A DNA stretch of 64,000 nucleotides from a virus. Below, piece after piece: positions 40,801-50,930 of the stretch. The notes beneath the pieces were generated by a model. It made no database searches. It was not told the origin of the DNA and saw only the letters and a list, made by a program, of their open reading frames with translations. The translations under genes were made by a program, and so were the position numbers. Position 1 is the stretch's first letter. The number at the start of each line of letters is the position of its first letter. The stretch lies in IMG/VR virus record IMGVR_UViG_3300049846_002561, positions 1-64,000 of that record; one strand, given 5' to 3'.

Positions 40801-43800
40801 CTGCCGAGAAAGTAATTCGGTGGTATGATATTCAGCCAAACTTGTTGAATGACGGAGCTAGAGCAACTATTATCGTAAACAACGATAGTGACGCAGACTT
40901 TGTTTTCAATAGGATGACTGAAATGTACAGCGTGCCCGGAATGAGAGCTCCGGTTAACGAGAAAACGTTTTTAGGGTTTAGAAAAAGACTCTTAGAAATA
41001 AGAGCTGAAAATGGAAAGATAGTTGAAGTGCAGGTCACAACTCCGGCAGTTTATTTAGCTAAAGAGGGATTAAGTCACTTCCTTCCTGAAAACAGAAAGG
41101 CAGCAGAAGATGCATTAAAAGAGGTGCGAAAAAAGGTCGGATTCGATATTCCGGAAGGAGGAGGTCACTTCTTTTATGAGATATCAAGAGATGAAAATGT
41201 TCAGGACGAATTAAGAGACAAGGCAAACGATTTAAGTAAAAAATACTACGATCTATTCTTTAGTGAAACCTTCTCCATGAGCAAGGAGGATTTCACTAAA
41301 GAGCTTTCCGACTTCGTGAAGGCTGTAGATAGCGCGGATAAATCAGAGTGGGACCCAAGTAATAAGGGTAATGTACCTACTCCAATAAGAGAATTTATTA
41401 ACCAAAAACCAAAAACCAATGCCACTAAAAAAGGGAACATCACAGAAGGTGATCAGCAGCAACATCAAAAAAGAGATGAAAGCGGGGAAACCGCAAAAAC
41501 AAGCGATCGCGATCGCAATGTCGAAAGCGGGAAAAAGCAAGAAGAAGAAGTAACTAAAGAGGAGCCTGTTTCTAAAAAGAAAGAGGCTCCTTCTAAAGAG
41601 CTCGTAGACGAGGAAGAGGAGGCGGATAAGGAGCTGAAAGAGGATCAGGAAACCATCGATAAGATGGACAAGGACCTCGCCGCAGCAAAGGCTATAAACA
41701 AGAATGATAAGGATGCTGTAAAAAAAGCTGAGGATAAATTCAAGGGAGCCATCTACAGGGCATTTATTGCAAAGGACCAAAAGAAAATAAAGAAGACCAC
41801 CTATACTGCGTTCAGGAATGCAATGCAGCAGATAATAGGGCCAAAGCTTAATGCTAACGCAGAAGAAAGCAAAGCAAGACTGGAGCAATTAAAGGAAGTA
41901 ATAAAGCAAAGACTTTTAGGGGAAGGTTATAAGAAGATACTTCTTTCCGCTCCCGGTTTTGGTCCCGCTCAGGTAGCCGCATTGATTGACTTTACTATTG
42001 AGGCAGCAAAGAAAGCGATTGACGCCGGTTACTCGATAAAAGACGCCGCAGAGAGGGCGATAGCATTCGCTAAGGGGCAGCCAATCTATGCCAAGCTAGT
42101 TGAGAAGAAGCATCTCGACGAAAAGGAATTTGAAAGTGCTGTTAGGGATACGTTCAACCCAAAAGAAGAAAAGAAAGAAGAAAAGAAAAAGGAGGAGCCA
42201 AAGGTAGAGAAGAAAGAGGAGACAAAGGAGCGCAAGACCTCGCAGCGTGTGATGGAGTCCAATTTCGTTGATCCCGGCATAAAGGATGCCCTTGCGGAAG
42301 AGGGATTCAAGTATGTTCCTCGCGGAATAAATATGGCGCAGAGTGATGCCAGGAAAATTGTAAAGCACTTCCTTGAAAACGATAAAATAGACGACCTCAT
42401 TGAGACTGTTACCACTAACTCTGAAATGAGCAGGGTGGAGAAGAACTCAATGGCCGCTACTATATTTGAGGCGCTGAATAAGGAGATTGGTAAGACTTCT
42501 GATGAGGACACAAAAAACGAACTCAGAAAGAAGGCTGTAAAAATGCATCAATTCCTTGCCAAGAACTTAACGGAGAGTGCTCAGGATCTCAGGCTGAACG
42601 GAACGATCAATAAGTCAATAGCTGAGGGTGACCCTGATGTTGCCATTACTTTGTTGAAGGAACAAGCCCAAAAGAATATCGAGAAAAATCTCGGAACAAA
42701 GGAGCAGGACAAGAAGATTAACGATACTGTAAATTCCCTTAACAACATTGAGGAGGAAGTTTCCAGGAGAGTGAAGGAAAACCTTACTGAAGAGGTTGAG
42801 AAGGAGATTGAGAAAAGAATACTTAAAGTTGTCCCAAAGGAAACTATAGATAAGCTGAACAAGTTTTTTGATGGGTTGCTGATAAAGCCAGGCGGGAAGT
42901 TATTTGCTGACGTTACCGGACTCGGGGGACTTACCGTATTGGTGTGGAATGGAGCCGTTTCAACAGTAAAGGGCGCAGTTTATCTTGGATTAACAGCGTA
43001 CAATGGAGTTGCCAATAGTCAAATGATCAATAACGCCGTTCAGGCTGGCGTTGACTACATAAAAGAAAATCATAAGGGTGAATTTGACGAAAAGAACTTC
43101 AGGGATAAGGTAACTGAAGAAATTACAAAAGGTCTTAAAGATAACGGAATAGAGATCCGTGAAAGGAAAGAACGTAAGAAGGATCTCGAAAAGATGGTTG
43201 ATGATGTTGTCAATGAAATGAAGGAGGGGAAGAAACCAAAACCGCAATCAGAGAAAAAGACCGAGAAGAATGCCGATGTAGAAAAGGTCAAAGCAGTAAT
43301 GGAGCAAGCCATAGGAAAGCTTGAGATGTCTGATTATGCGAAAAAGAAGTTGACCGTAGACGTAATTGATCACCTTGAGAATAACGACGGTAAAATAAGT
43401 AAAAAGAAGTTCAAGGAGCTTTACGCAGAGGCTCTAGGATATGATTTTGTCACTCCTGAAATAGAGGCAGACATTAAAGCTAATTTTGAGGAAATTAAAA
43501 AAGCGACTGACCTTCAGGATAAAATAAACGACAAGCTAGACGAGGCTGTGTCTGCCGAAAATTCATATAAGGCAAAGGGCCAAAAGATGCCATCCGAAGA
43601 AAGGTCTAAGTTCATAAAAGAAATCAACGCACTCAGAAAGGAGCATAATACACAAACGCTAAAAGCCCAGAAGGCCAACGATAAGATTTCTGGACACTTT
43701 AGGGAAGGTAAAAACTTCTACAGAATGCTTGGAGCCGTACTTCAAGGAAACCTACTCACTCCAATGTCGCAGGTATTCAATATAACCGGATACCTCTATA

Positions 43801-45644
43801 CGCTTCCTGTAAGGTTTGTTGGCGGCCTCGCTGGTACGGCATTGGACTTAGTTGAGTCTGGGTTAGCTAGGACGAAACTCTTTGGTGATCGCCTTGATAA
43901 AAATCTTCAAACAAACATTTTTGCAGAGACTGCTTATGGACTGAAGTACGGAGTTGCTCCAGGAGTTCAAGAGGCTTTATTCAAACTGAAGACCGGACAG
44001 TTAAGCGAAGACACCGCACTACGTGATGTGAGTCAAAAGTTTAACGCTTTTGATTCGTTCTATGACTTCTTTTCAGGTAAACTAAAGGGCAAGGATTTTG
44101 AAACAAAAGTTACCTCTTTGTTTGAGGGAACATTTGGATTACCTGCCGAGATCATGTTCCGCCTTCTAGGTCCTGCAGACATCATGGTGAGAAAAGGCAA
44201 GGAGTATGGCCGTCTTGCCGAGCTAGCAAAGGCACAAGGCCTTGAGGGATTTGAGTTCATGCGTGAAATACTAAATCCGGCAACTGAGCTTAAAGAACAG
44301 GCGCAACAGGAATCACTTAGAGCTTCCTATCAAAATGAGAACGTTCCTACCAAGACTATTAAGTTCATGGAAAAAGGGATGGAGGACTGGATAAATAAGA
44401 TCGCCGGAGAAAAGCTTGGCTATCATCTCAATGGAATGCTTAGCCTGGCAAAGACAGCCGTTATTCCTTTTACGAAAACACCTATTAACGTGGTGAGCGA
44501 ATTGCTTCAGTACTCGTTCCCTCCTATATCATTTGCTAAAGCGCTTGTAGCTGCAAAGCACGGAGATAGAAGGGCATTTAACGTATCCATGGGAAAGGCA
44601 ATGGTTGGAGCTGGCCTGTCTTACATAGCATATCAGCTGATCATGAACGGGCTCATGACCGGGGCTCCAGATGATGAGGATAAGGACAAGGAAAAGAGAG
44701 CAATGTATGAGGGCATAGGGTATAAGAAAATGAACTACTCCGCCCTTCAGAGATTCATTGCCGGAGATCCTAATTGGAATAAGATAAAGGATAATGACAA
44801 CTGGGTTAACTACGAGAAGATGGGCCTTCCTGGCATGGTAATGGCTACGTGGGCTGCATACTACAAAGATCGCACCCCTGAAGAAATGCGTGACCAGAAC
44901 CTTGCCGGTGATATGTTTGCCGGAATACAAGCCACCCTAAAGGCTTCTTTAGAGCAATCATTCCTTAAAGGAACATCAGACGCGTTGACCTCTTTGATGA
45001 ACCCATCCGGCAAGAAGGCTCAATACTTCTACGTGAACTACCTGGGGTCCATGGCTAGTATCGTGTATCCTAATACTCTAGCTTCAATAAGTAGGTCGTC
45101 GGATCCATTAGTGAGAGACAAAAGAACAGACGAGGGCTTTACCAAAATGCTGGTAAATGACTTCAAGGTAAAGATGTTTATGGGCGATCAGCTTCCTAGC
45201 CGCGTGACTCTTTGGGGTGAAGACGCCAAAAAGGTTCCGGAAGGAACTAACCCATACGTCTACTACCTGCTTGATCCTATAAAGTCAAATTCAGTGAGCA
45301 CGAAAACATTTGGATATAAGATATTTGACTTTTGGAGGAACGTTTCGGAAAGCAATAAAGACCTGAAAAACAAGATATTACCTTCCATTCCTCAGAAGTC
45401 TTTGAGGATGAATGGACAGGACATCCCTCTTACTGATTCAGAATATAACACGTTCCAGAAGTTAGTAGGAAAGAGTCGTGCCCAGGGGGCGGAGGCATAC
45501 GTGTTATATGGTGACTTTGACACCGATGATCCGCAGACAAAGGCGGAAACCCTTCAGCGTATTTATTCGTCATCGTATTCATTGGCCAAGGATGAAATGA
45601 TAAACAACACTCCAAGGTTACAAGAAATTATGATGGCAGATTAG
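37878..45644 (+). CDS. Giant polyvalent-type ejection protein (2588 aa)
   Basis: This is the largest gene in the window. N-terminal 120 aa are Ser/Thr-rich. A membrane-prone region follows at about 240-430. Charged coiled-coil linkers alternate with compact domains. Residues about 970-1070 carry [10 protein letters not shown] and later [18 protein letters not shown], which recall RelA/SpoT-fold domains. A second hydrophobic segment ([20 protein letters not shown]) lies near residue 1690, and the last 640 aa are helical and partly hydrophobic. Large phage proteins of this mosaic type (polyvalent proteins) are known to be packaged and injected. Injection here is inferred from its place after the tail genes. 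Confidence 0.6.
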   Translation: MPGDEKILSDADRARLDGIVNKMIENNEKDEDIQFVVNDFKDKYGLKKKESTTSPLASTSTDLSTSAPSVSEGGTSGLASTPSVSTGPTMTMKDGKPFLNLNQQVTPVDQTLKAATTQADITPKSNVYAPLEKVQIKNEDQGTGIGTAVARGTARMVNSVLKSPKFVYDISVAQQNPIVKATLDKLNMGSAEQLAGKLGIWDPTKEIDAAIQANEQEMAQKYDQSINDYFFGEKPDVKKGLSLLANRVAEALPTTMALMMTGAMSSAEGIAGSTIAFGAEKKSQLDANNPDMSEDDKTANALISGALETVTEYLPTNALVGLAERALMKTGVESAKKVAKEGFKAVVGKALKEYGGAFMSDAVGEMANQFGENVTDKLTGADPNKNPWDGVMDAMWISLGSTGAMTAPIAAIDVVKTASGLKKATELEKNKESLTQDLQSPEVSPETKSIISEKIKNINDEEATLAQQEKERYAALPQEGKTEVDRLLGEIKKVTDVLSDPAVSDDTRKALQKEVDDFNKQIEDVYDLSEQGIEKEDFMAEFQKSLAEEQPGTKTEPATIQKDQAVTTDEQAQQSAEQKKPEAKEVELPGVDVGGVKGLPRKMVFDESDQKWKQSVGGELTNVSDQAQQEAQGIYEEALNKKREELQRSDVISSSINVAPLFSQKIKNMDEANQLHATRFYKKYKQDVRDVAKEFNVTIDAEEDGIGGFADLSEATTVFKVTGDFNDIVKLAAAVGGLTPEVQESTIASMYVQDGDKNHNADQTEVGIDNPEAAIKAARDAGFESTGYTLVGNKINFLEIFDYPDANFKEKIITFINKYNEYGGRIESTEKRAVRSEYIDHVRRGEILSEIEKSSLQQRQGGSRLRDISRKAKQRTDSYRKWKEIDSTKEAKRYRELRKKQIDLSAEGKKLSKEEKAEISKLEKFLAEPLASIIASDKELYEEAKKDIDAITNQVSSIVDDGFSLKPEIKRPSRAAEKVIRWYDIQPNLLNDGARATIIVNNDSDADFVFNRMTEMYSVPGMRAPVNEKTFLGFRKRLLEIRAENGKIVEVQVTTPAVYLAKEGLSHFLPENRKAAEDALKEVRKKVGFDIPEGGGHFFYEISRDENVQDELRDKANDLSKKYYDLFFSETFSMSKEDFTKELSDFVKAVDSADKSEWDPSNKGNVPTPIREFINQKPKTNATKKGNITEGDQQQHQKRDESGETAKTSDRDRNVESGKKQEEEVTKEEPVSKKKEAPSKELVDEEEEADKELKEDQETIDKMDKDLAAAKAINKNDKDAVKKAEDKFKGAIYRAFIAKDQKKIKKTTYTAFRNAMQQIIGPKLNANAEESKARLEQLKEVIKQRLLGEGYKKILLSAPGFGPAQVAALIDFTIEAAKKAIDAGYSIKDAAERAIAFAKGQPIYAKLVEKKHLDEKEFESAVRDTFNPKEEKKEEKKKEEPKVEKKEETKERKTSQRVMESNFVDPGIKDALAEEGFKYVPRGINMAQSDARKIVKHFLENDKIDDLIETVTTNSEMSRVEKNSMAATIFEALNKEIGKTSDEDTKNELRKKAVKMHQFLAKNLTESAQDLRLNGTINKSIAEGDPDVAITLLKEQAQKNIEKNLGTKEQDKKINDTVNSLNNIEEEVSRRVKENLTEEVEKEIEKRILKVVPKETIDKLNKFFDGLLIKPGGKLFADVTGLGGLTVLVWNGAVSTVKGAVYLGLTAYNGVANSQMINNAVQAGVDYIKENHKGEFDEKNFRDKVTEEITKGLKDNGIEIRERKERKKDLEKMVDDVVNEMKEGKKPKPQSEKKTEKNADVEKVKAVMEQAIGKLEMSDYAKKKLTVDVIDHLENNDGKISKKKFKELYAEALGYDFVTPEIEADIKANFEEIKKATDLQDKINDKLDEAVSAENSYKAKGQKMPSEERSKFIKEINALRKEHNTQTLKAQKANDKISGHFREGKNFYRMLGAVLQGNLLTPMSQVFNITGYLYTLPVRFVGGLAGTALDLVESGLARTKLFGDRLDKNLQTNIFAETAYGLKYGVAPGVQEALFKLKTGQLSEDTALRDVSQKFNAFDSFYDFFSGKLKGKDFETKVTSLFEGTFGLPAEIMFRLLGPADIMVRKGKEYGRLAELAKAQGLEGFEFMREILNPATELKEQAQQESLRASYQNENVPTKTIKFMEKGMEDWINKIAGEKLGYHLNGMLSLAKTAVIPFTKTPINVVSELLQYSFPPISFAKALVAAKHGDRRAFNVSMGKAMVGAGLSYIAYQLIMNGLMTGAPDDEDKDKEKRAMYEGIGYKKMNYSALQRFIAGDPNWNKIKDNDNWVNYEKMGLPGMVMATWAAYYKDRTPEEMRDQNLAGDMFAGIQATLKASLEQSFLKGTSDALTSLMNPSGKKAQYFYVNYLGSMASIVYPNTLASISRSSDPLVRDKRTDEGFTKMLVNDFKVKMFMGDQLPSRVTLWGEDAKKVPEGTNPYVYYLLDPIKSNSVSTKTFGYKIFDFWRNVSESNKDLKNKILPSIPQKSLRMNGQDIPLTDSEYNTFQKLVGKSRAQGAEAYVLYGDFDTDDPQTKAETLQRIYSSSYSLAKDEMINNTPRLQEIMMAD

Positions 45645-45671
45645 AATGATTATAAATAATTCATATATTTG
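45641..45671 (+). promoter_or_regulatory. Bacteroidota-type promoter for the fibre and lysis genes
   Basis: TTAG (45641-45644) overlaps the stop of the giant gene, and TATATTTG (45664-45671) follows 19 nt later. The ATG at 45678 is 6 nt after the -7 box, again leaderless. Confidence 0.65.
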
Positions 45672-45677
45672 CACACA

Positions 45678-46238
45678 ATGGCTCTTCAGCTCAAAATAAA
45701 CATCGAGGAGAAGGAAAACTCCTTTGTTGTAGTTGATCTAACTGGTAAGTATAGATACGATAATTTGACGGGTTGGGGGCCAGCTACCGCCGAGGTAAAA
45801 AATATCTCGAAGGCTACTCTCTCAATATGGAAACCGGGAGCAACGCAGCCGAAAGACGTTGACGTTACTGGTGACTTCCCAAATAAAGAATGTATCGATA
45901 TTGAGATCCTTCCATATATGGCGGGCCTCACCGGAAGTGTACTTGTAAGTGGAAAATATAAAGTTAAGCTCACTGTTGAGGGGACTGACTGCAAAGGAGC
46001 CACTTACTCAAAGTCAGCGACGGTAGAAAAGGTATTCGTGAACGATGTCACTTGCTGCCTTGACAAGCTTCAAAAAAGGGTAAATAGGGATGCTTACCAA
46101 GAGAAGTTACAGCAAAACATAATCATTTTAAGTAATTTGCTTGAATCTGCAAATTACGCTATTTGCAAAGGATTAACGGAACAGGCTTCAGAAATTGTTG
46201 AGTTGCTTAAATCTCAGTGTTCATGCGTGGATTGCTGA
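45678..46238 (+). CDS. Hypothetical protein with Cys-rich C-terminus
   Basis: The start ATG at 45678 is chosen because it lies 6 nt after the promoter; an in-frame TTG upstream falls inside the -7 box. The 186-aa product has a beta-sandwich-like N-terminal half (Ig-like strands, KVKLTVEGTDCKGATYSKSA), then a helix after DVTCCLDKLQKRVNR and a C-terminal CSCVDC. Such beta-domain plus helix proteins are common near phage fibres. It opens the run of Cys-rich genes. Confidence 0.6.
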   Translation: MALQLKINIEEKENSFVVVDLTGKYRYDNLTGWGPATAEVKNISKATLSIWKPGATQPKDVDVTGDFPNKECIDIEILPYMAGLTGSVLVSGKYKVKLTVEGTDCKGATYSKSATVEKVFVNDVTCCLDKLQKRVNRDAYQEKLQQNIIILSNLLESANYAICKGLTEQASEIVELLKSQCSCVDC

Positions 46239-46252
46239 TAAAAATATAAACA

Positions 46253-46789
46253 ATGGCTTGTTCAAAGTGTAAATCAAATAAATGCTGCTGCCCAAAGGTG
46301 ATCACAAAGATCGGCCCTCGTGGCCCGAAAGGTCCTCCCGGCCCGAAAGGTCGTGATGGCCAGGATGGTCTCAGGGGACCGCAAGGCCCGGCATTCGTTC
46401 CCGACGTTAACTTCATCGAAAGGGAAACGTTTCAATTCATAAACGTAGGATCTCCAACGGCCAATGACTCTGACCTTATAGTGTCTGGTCTTGCCGCCGG
46501 TACCTATATGGTTTTTGTTGAGGTTGACACCATTTTCAACAGGGATACTAACGTTGCAGAAAACGGATCGATCTCTATTTTCTTGAACGGAACCCTCAAT
46601 GAGAGAAACATAAACTTTGACAACCCAGGTGTCCAGAAGAGAGGCTTTAAGCTTGTCCTTAATGCCGTTGTGGTGCTTGCCGCTCCCGGAAACATATCGG
46701 TGAACTACTCAATGACGTCGTTCCCGTTGAACCCAACCACTTCTTTCACATTCCTTAAAGGATCAATAACCACATTAAAAGTATCGTAA
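46253..46789 (+). CDS. Collagen-like fibre protein
   Basis: The 178-aa product has a Cys-rich start (MACSKCKSNKCCC), a short collagen-like stretch with about ten Gly-X-Y triplets (RGPKGPPGPKGRDGQDGLRG), and a beta-rich C-terminal domain like TNF/C1q heads (ETFQFINVGSP onward). A short Gly-X-Y segment trimerises and carries a globular tip. It is probably a head or tail fibre. It overlaps the next gene by one base. Confidence 0.75.
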   Translation: MACSKCKSNKCCCPKVITKIGPRGPKGPPGPKGRDGQDGLRGPQGPAFVPDVNFIERETFQFINVGSPTANDSDLIVSGLAAGTYMVFVEVDTIFNRDTNVAENGSISIFLNGTLNERNINFDNPGVQKRGFKLVLNAVVVLAAPGNISVNYSMTSFPLNPTTSFTFLKGSITTLKVS

Positions 46790-47544
46790 TGAGCTGTAAG
46801 TCAGAATCAGAAAAACAGATGGAGGCCAAGATAGCTGAGCTATCTGATGCTGTAGAAGCCATAAACAAGAGCGCAAAGTTTTTGCTTGAGGGTCACCCTA
46901 TCTTACTCATTCAGCACGTTGACGACATCGCTCAGTTCGATTTCAATTCCGGAGAGGGTACCGGAGCGTGGTACGGGTGGGCAATGTGCACTGGAAATCA
47001 GTACACCAATCCATCAACAAAGAAAAAGATATCAACGCCAAACTTCGTTGATCGGTTCATCGTTATGGCCACTGGCAATTACGAGGTGGGTGACGTTGGC
47101 GGCGCAGATGAGGTGACACTCACTGAGGCTCAGATGCCTAGTCACAATCACACGCTTACCGATCCCGGACACGGACACTCTCTTAGTGACCCGGGTCACG
47201 ATCATGCGGTGACGGACCCAGGCCATGGTCACACGTCTGATCCGCATGCCCATAACTTTGAGGATACAAAAACTGAAGCTAACTCAGGTAGCCCATTTGC
47301 TATTCCTACATCCGGAACCGGGGCAGGCGTTCTCCTTGGAGACACTAATACCACAAAGCAGACAGACCCAGCCACCGACACTCTTCAAGATAACGTGACA
47401 GGCCTTACCGTAAATAACGCGTTTACCGGAATTGGAGTACAAGAGGCTGAAGCTGGAATCACCATTGAGTCTGCCGGTAGCGGAGAGGCTCATGAAAATA
47501 GACCTCCTTATTACGCCGCCATTTATGTAATGAAACTGTGGTAG
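46789..47544 (+). CDS. Tail collar-type fibre with His-rich repeats
   Basis: The 251-aa protein contains a phage tail-collar domain: GTGAWYGWAMCTGNQYTNPS, then NFVDRFIVMATG, and the typical end ENRPPYYAAIYVMKLW. Between them are four DPGHxH/DPHxH repeats (DPGHGHSLSDPGHDHAVTDP). In T4 gp12-type fibres HxH motifs bind iron or zinc along the trimer axis, so metal binding is likely here. A helix precedes the collar. It follows the collagen-like gene directly and probably belongs to the host-recognition apparatus. Confidence 0.8.
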   Translation: MSCKSESEKQMEAKIAELSDAVEAINKSAKFLLEGHPILLIQHVDDIAQFDFNSGEGTGAWYGWAMCTGNQYTNPSTKKKISTPNFVDRFIVMATGNYEVGDVGGADEVTLTEAQMPSHNHTLTDPGHGHSLSDPGHDHAVTDPGHGHTSDPHAHNFEDTKTEANSGSPFAIPTSGTGAGVLLGDTNTTKQTDPATDTLQDNVTGLTVNNAFTGIGVQEAEAGITIESAGSGEAHENRPPYYAAIYVMKLW

Positions 47545-47906
47545 AGCTTGAAGACATAATCTGCTCTGCTCAGGAGTGCTCAGCAAAGCTGGGCGCAAAG
47601 TACGCTCATGCCTTTAAAAACGGAGAAGACACGGATCAGCTGAAGTGGGATTTCTTGAAGTTAAACTCTTTCATAAGAACACTTTGCCGAAACCAGGTGA
47701 AGGTTGTTTACAAGAAAGAGAGATTTTTATTGAAAACAGTGCCCATCAGCTCTTTGACGAAACATAATTCTTTCCTATCTTTGAAGAACGGTTACAAGAC
47801 CGTATGTACTAGAACGGAAATAGAGCCCTGTCTTCCTGAATCTGAAATCAATCACATTGTAGAACAAGTAAAACTGTTGTGCCAAGGGTGCGACTGTAAT
47901 TTATAA
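47538..47906 (+). CDS. Hypothetical small protein with C-terminal Cys cluster
   Basis: The GTG at 47538 overlaps the upstream stop by 7 nt. The 122-aa protein is helical and basic (VKVVYKKERFLLK) and ends LCQGCDCNL. Cys residues also lie near the start (ICSAQEC). It sits inside the Cys-rich fibre cluster. It may be a fibre-associated or chaperone protein; no family is recognised. Confidence 0.5.
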   Translation: MVELEDIICSAQECSAKLGAKYAHAFKNGEDTDQLKWDFLKLNSFIRTLCRNQVKVVYKKERFLLKTVPISSLTKHNSFLSLKNGYKTVCTRTEIEPCLPESEINHIVEQVKLLCQGCDCNL

Positions 47907-47911
47907 TAAAG

Positions 47912-48499
47912 ATGACAGCAACAACTTATACAGAGCAGAGGGATTACCTCAAGCATGCTAAAAAAGAAAGTGAATGCGGATGCGGATCCAAAAACGAAGG
48001 ATGCGGATGCGAAAAAAAATGCGATGATTGCGGATGCTGCCCTCCGGGCCTAGTGGCAATCTATGATGATCAAGGTCATCACCTCGCGTGCCTCACCCCC
48101 AACGATGCTGAGCTCTACAAGAAAAACATTGTTATCTGCCAAGACGGATATGTGAAGTTGTTTAAGGATAGCACCGGTGAGTTCCTTGGTTGCGTTAGTG
48201 AGGATTCCTATGAGAACCTCAATAACAACGTCAACAACGCATCGATTGATCCTGAAGGTCTGTCGATCATCCCTACAACAAACACAATGAGCGTGGGCGG
48301 AACCCTTCAGTTGTATCCAAGGTTCACACCTACCAACACAACCGACCAAGGCGTTACATGGTCTTCAAGCAATGCTGCCGCTGCCTCTGTTGATGCGAGC
48401 GGTTTGGTTGAGGCTCTTGGCGCCGGTACAACAACAATCACCGCCACATCTGATGCGGATGGAGCAATAGTAGCAACAAGAACAATAACAATTTCATAA
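47912..48499 (+). CDS. Cys-rich protein with C-terminal Ig-like (BIG2) domain
   Basis: The 195-aa protein has 12 Cys in residues 20-50 (runs such as CGCGSKNEGCGCEKKCDDCG). A middle region follows, then a C-terminal BIG2-like fold from about residue 115 (IIPTTNTMSVGGTLQLYPRF, then TWSSSNAAAASVDASG). BIG2 domains on phage particles bind surface carbohydrates weakly. The Cys block could form metal sites or disulphides after release. It is probably a decoration or fibre protein. Confidence 0.7.
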   Translation: MTATTYTEQRDYLKHAKKESECGCGSKNEGCGCEKKCDDCGCCPPGLVAIYDDQGHHLACLTPNDAELYKKNIVICQDGYVKLFKDSTGEFLGCVSEDSYENLNNNVNNASIDPEGLSIIPTTNTMSVGGTLQLYPRFTPTNTTDQGVTWSSSNAAAASVDASGLVEALGAGTTTITATSDADGAIVATRTITIS

Positions 48500-48500
48500 A

Positions 48501-48833
48501 ATGGATGTACAAGTAATTGCGGCGTCTAACTTGACGCCTCCATCATCGGGATATAAAACTCTCTTCATTAACACTGAAGATAGCAACATTCTGTCGTGGA
48601 TGGACAGCTCTGGAACAGTAACGCGATTCACTGAAGGTGATGCCGACTGCTGTTGCGAGATCGCAAAGGAATATGCCGATGGCATTCTTTGCGCCCTGAA
48701 TAAGGGAATGCTAAGTCCTTCGGAGTTCAAGTCACTCGTTGATGCAGGGTTCACTATCAACTCTTCGTCTACAGACGACGGCGCTGGAAACAAAACATGC
48801 ACAGTAACATTTGGATCAGTAAACGTGTCTTAA
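48501..48833 (+). CDS. Hypothetical virion-like protein with CCC motif
   Basis: The 110-aa protein begins with a pattern common in phage fibre modules (LTPPSSGYKTLFINTEDSNI, then SWMDSSGTVTRFTEG) and carries DADCCCEIAKEYADG at about residues 49-63. It starts one base after the previous stop. It shares the Cys-cluster habit with four neighbours and may contact them. Confidence 0.55.
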   Translation: MDVQVIAASNLTPPSSGYKTLFINTEDSNILSWMDSSGTVTRFTEGDADCCCEIAKEYADGILCALNKGMLSPSEFKSLVDAGFTINSSSTDDGAGNKTCTVTFGSVNVS

Positions 48834-48837
48834 TTTT

Positions 48838-49137
48838 ATGTCCGAGTTAGGGAAAACTCTTATCTCCGTAGAAAACACAGTGAAACTGGTGGTTTTATTA
48901 TCCGGCTTATCCGGTGTTATCTGGACCATAAAAATGGACAACCAAGCCCTGCGCACAGAAGTCATGCTTGCCGTTCAGGGATATAAGGCGGCAGACGAAA
49001 AAATTGAACTAAAGATCGAGAGCTTATCCAAAAACGACGATAGGCAGGATAAAGACATTGATTTCTTGACAACAAGTTTCTTTGCCCTTAATCCCGATCA
49101 ACCAAGAATAATGAAGAGAAGATATGAAAGTAAGTGA
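48838..49137 (+). CDS. Small membrane protein in lysis region
   Basis: The 99-aa protein has one N-terminal hydrophobic segment at about residues 10-28 (TVKLVVLLSGLSGVIWTI). A charged, helical remainder follows (KAADEKIELKIESLSKNDDR). The layout (membrane anchor plus coiled coil) and the position directly before the peptidase resemble spanin or holin-accessory proteins. It overlaps the endolysin gene by 14 nt. Its exact lysis role is not shown. Confidence 0.6.
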   Translation: MSELGKTLISVENTVKLVVLLSGLSGVIWTIKMDNQALRTEVMLAVQGYKAADEKIELKIESLSKNDDRQDKDIDFLTTSFFALNPDQPRIMKRRYESK

Positions 49138-49570
49138 ACACTTCGTAGTACAGGAATTTGTATCTCCAGAGATATTCAATACTCCTGGCATAAATCCAAA
49201 GTGGTTTGTTAGCAGATGGCAGATCAGCGTAGCGGAGGCTTTAAAGAAGTACTTCTCTGCCATTGCCGGAAAAGAGGTGTTTATAACCATAAACAACTGG
49301 CACACCGGAGGCCCTCTTCAAAATAGAGGAACGCGTCACCCAAACACCTCAACCGGAGGAACCCTTTCTCAGCACAAGCTGATGAACGGCTTTGACTTCA
49401 ATGTTTCTGGGATGACATCCGATCAGGTTTATGATCATATCATGCAAAACCAAAAGGTGTTTATGGACATGGGAATTACCACCGTTGAAGATAAAACCAT
49501 GACAAAAGGGTGGACGCATATCGATGGAAGGATAACAGAACTTGATCATTTATTTATTGTAAAGCCGTAA
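49124..49570 (+). CDS. Endolysin, M15-family peptidase
   Basis: The 148-aa protein has the zinc site of M15 (D-Ala-D-Ala carboxypeptidase/VanY-like) enzymes: H84 in SQHKLMNGFDFN, D91 in the same motif and H132 in GWTHID. It lacks a signal peptide, so it would need the holin to reach peptidoglycan, where it would cut stem peptides. It lies between two membrane-protein genes, completing a lysis cassette. Confidence 0.85.
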   Translation: MKVSEHFVVQEFVSPEIFNTPGINPKWFVSRWQISVAEALKKYFSAIAGKEVFITINNWHTGGPLQNRGTRHPNTSTGGTLSQHKLMNGFDFNVSGMTSDQVYDHIMQNQKVFMDMGITTVEDKTMTKGWTHIDGRITELDHLFIVKP

Positions 49571-49572
49571 TA

Positions 49573-50097
49573 ATGGGATTTCCAAGTATAGCAAATTTAT
49601 TCAAGAAGTCAGCCGAGGGAGCTACCGGAGGGATACTTAAAGGTGCCGCCGATATCATCGGTAAGTTCGTTGCCGATCCAACCGAAAAAGCCAAGGCTCT
49701 AGCTGAGCTTGAGCAAGCCAAAATAAAGCACGAAGAAGAGATGGCAAAGATCGGCGTTGACATCGAGAGGCTTGAGCTTGAGAAAGATAAGGCCTACCTT
49801 GCGGACATGGACTCTGCAAGGAAGATGCAAGCCGCTGCCCTTCAGCAGGGGGATGTATTCTCGCGTAGGTTCATCTACTACTTTACCATTGGCCTTACTC
49901 TGGCAACAATGATATACGACTTCTGCTTCTTCTTTGTAAGTTACCCGGAAAGAAATCACGACGTTGTGAATATGATCGCCGGTGTACTGAATACCGGATG
50001 CTTAGTGTCTATCATTAACTTCTTCTACGGAAGCTCAAAGAGCTCTGAGAAAAAGCAGGACATGATAGAGAGAATGAATTTTTCAAACAAATCATAA
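49573..50097 (+). CDS. Holin (3TM-like)
   Basis: The 174-aa protein has an amphipathic, charged N-terminal half (a helix with many Glu/Lys). It carries two clear hydrophobic segments, RFIYYFTIGLTLATMIYDFC with FFFVSY, and VVNMIAGVLNTGCLVSIINF. The end is FYGSSKSSEKKQDMIERM, as in the phage/GTA-type 3TM holin family. It starts 2 nt after the endolysin stop. It would open the inner membrane so the M15 enzyme can act. Confidence 0.75.
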   Translation: MGFPSIANLFKKSAEGATGGILKGAADIIGKFVADPTEKAKALAELEQAKIKHEEEMAKIGVDIERLELEKDKAYLADMDSARKMQAAALQQGDVFSRRFIYYFTIGLTLATMIYDFCFFFVSYPERNHDVVNMIAGVLNTGCLVSIINFFYGSSKSSEKKQDMIERMNFSNKS

Positions 50098-50120
50098 GAA
50101 TTAAAAAATAGCAATACGCC

Positions 50121-50927
50121 ATGCAACTATTAAAGCTCACCGTTAGGTCAAGAAATGGAAAGATCCTTCCAACTCCAGAGGAGATGATTTTTGACATCGA
50201 CAACATAAAGTCGGTTATTTTCAGAAACGGGGAGCCTTACTTCGGTTTCCTTACCTTGGCGGAAAAAGGGTCCAAGATATTGAACTCGTATACCGTTATT
50301 GAAGATCCTTATCAGATCGCTGCTCAGAGCCAGAACTTACTTGTTCTAAGGGTTGTTTCGATAAAAGGAAGGGCTATTTCTGATACCAGGATCTTTGATG
50401 CCAGAAAGATCGTTGATACAATAACCGTTGACGATGATGGTAATTCGAAATTCCTATACCAGGAGAGTGATAATCCAAACCTCATAGAGTACGTTGTTTC
50501 GGATACCCTCACTGAGATATATGATCAGAATGCTGTTACTGGCGGTCAGGCTGGTGGCGGACAGGACCTTATATCCTTTGCTGTTTCCGATGAAACAACC
50601 GGAATTGTTACCGCCAATGACCTGATAAAGACACACGCCCCGTTCGATTTCACGCTTGACGATCTCTTCGCAGGCCTTACCACTGTCATTCAAGGTGGAG
50701 CTGCCGATCCTCTTGAGGTGGACATAAAGAAGAATGGAGTTTCCATCTTTGGCACCACAAAGCTTATGATCGATCCAGGAGAGGAGACATCTCTTACTGC
50801 AGCCTCGCAGCCTAGCATTGCCACAACTTCATTCGTGAAGGGTGATGCCATCACCGTTGATGTCCTTGACGGGTCTGACAATACAGCAACGGGCCTAAAG
50901 ATATACATGAACGTAACAAGAGTGTAA
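50121..50927 (+). CDS. Hypothetical virion protein (268 aa)
   Basis: The protein is beta-rich with a Gly hinge (TGGQAGGGQ) near residue 150. N-terminal strands (LKLTVRSRNGKILPTPEE) and a C-terminal jelly-roll-like half (FDFTLDDLFAGLTTVIQGG) suggest two domains. The C-terminal domain resembles repeating fibre heads. It has no signal peptide. It may be a further fibre or decoration protein. Confidence 0.5.
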   Translation: MQLLKLTVRSRNGKILPTPEEMIFDIDNIKSVIFRNGEPYFGFLTLAEKGSKILNSYTVIEDPYQIAAQSQNLLVLRVVSIKGRAISDTRIFDARKIVDTITVDDDGNSKFLYQESDNPNLIEYVVSDTLTEIYDQNAVTGGQAGGGQDLISFAVSDETTGIVTANDLIKTHAPFDFTLDDLFAGLTTVIQGGAADPLEVDIKKNGVSIFGTTKLMIDPGEETSLTAASQPSIATTSFVKGDAITVDVLDGSDNTATGLKIYMNVTRV

Positions 50928-50930
50928 TAG

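Noticed and set aside
37878-45644. The 2588-aa gene as a tape-measure protein
   Set aside because: No tail tube or sheath genes were recognised nearby, and it follows two smaller internal-protein-like genes; mosaic domains suit a podovirus ejection protein better. A tape measure cannot be fully excluded.
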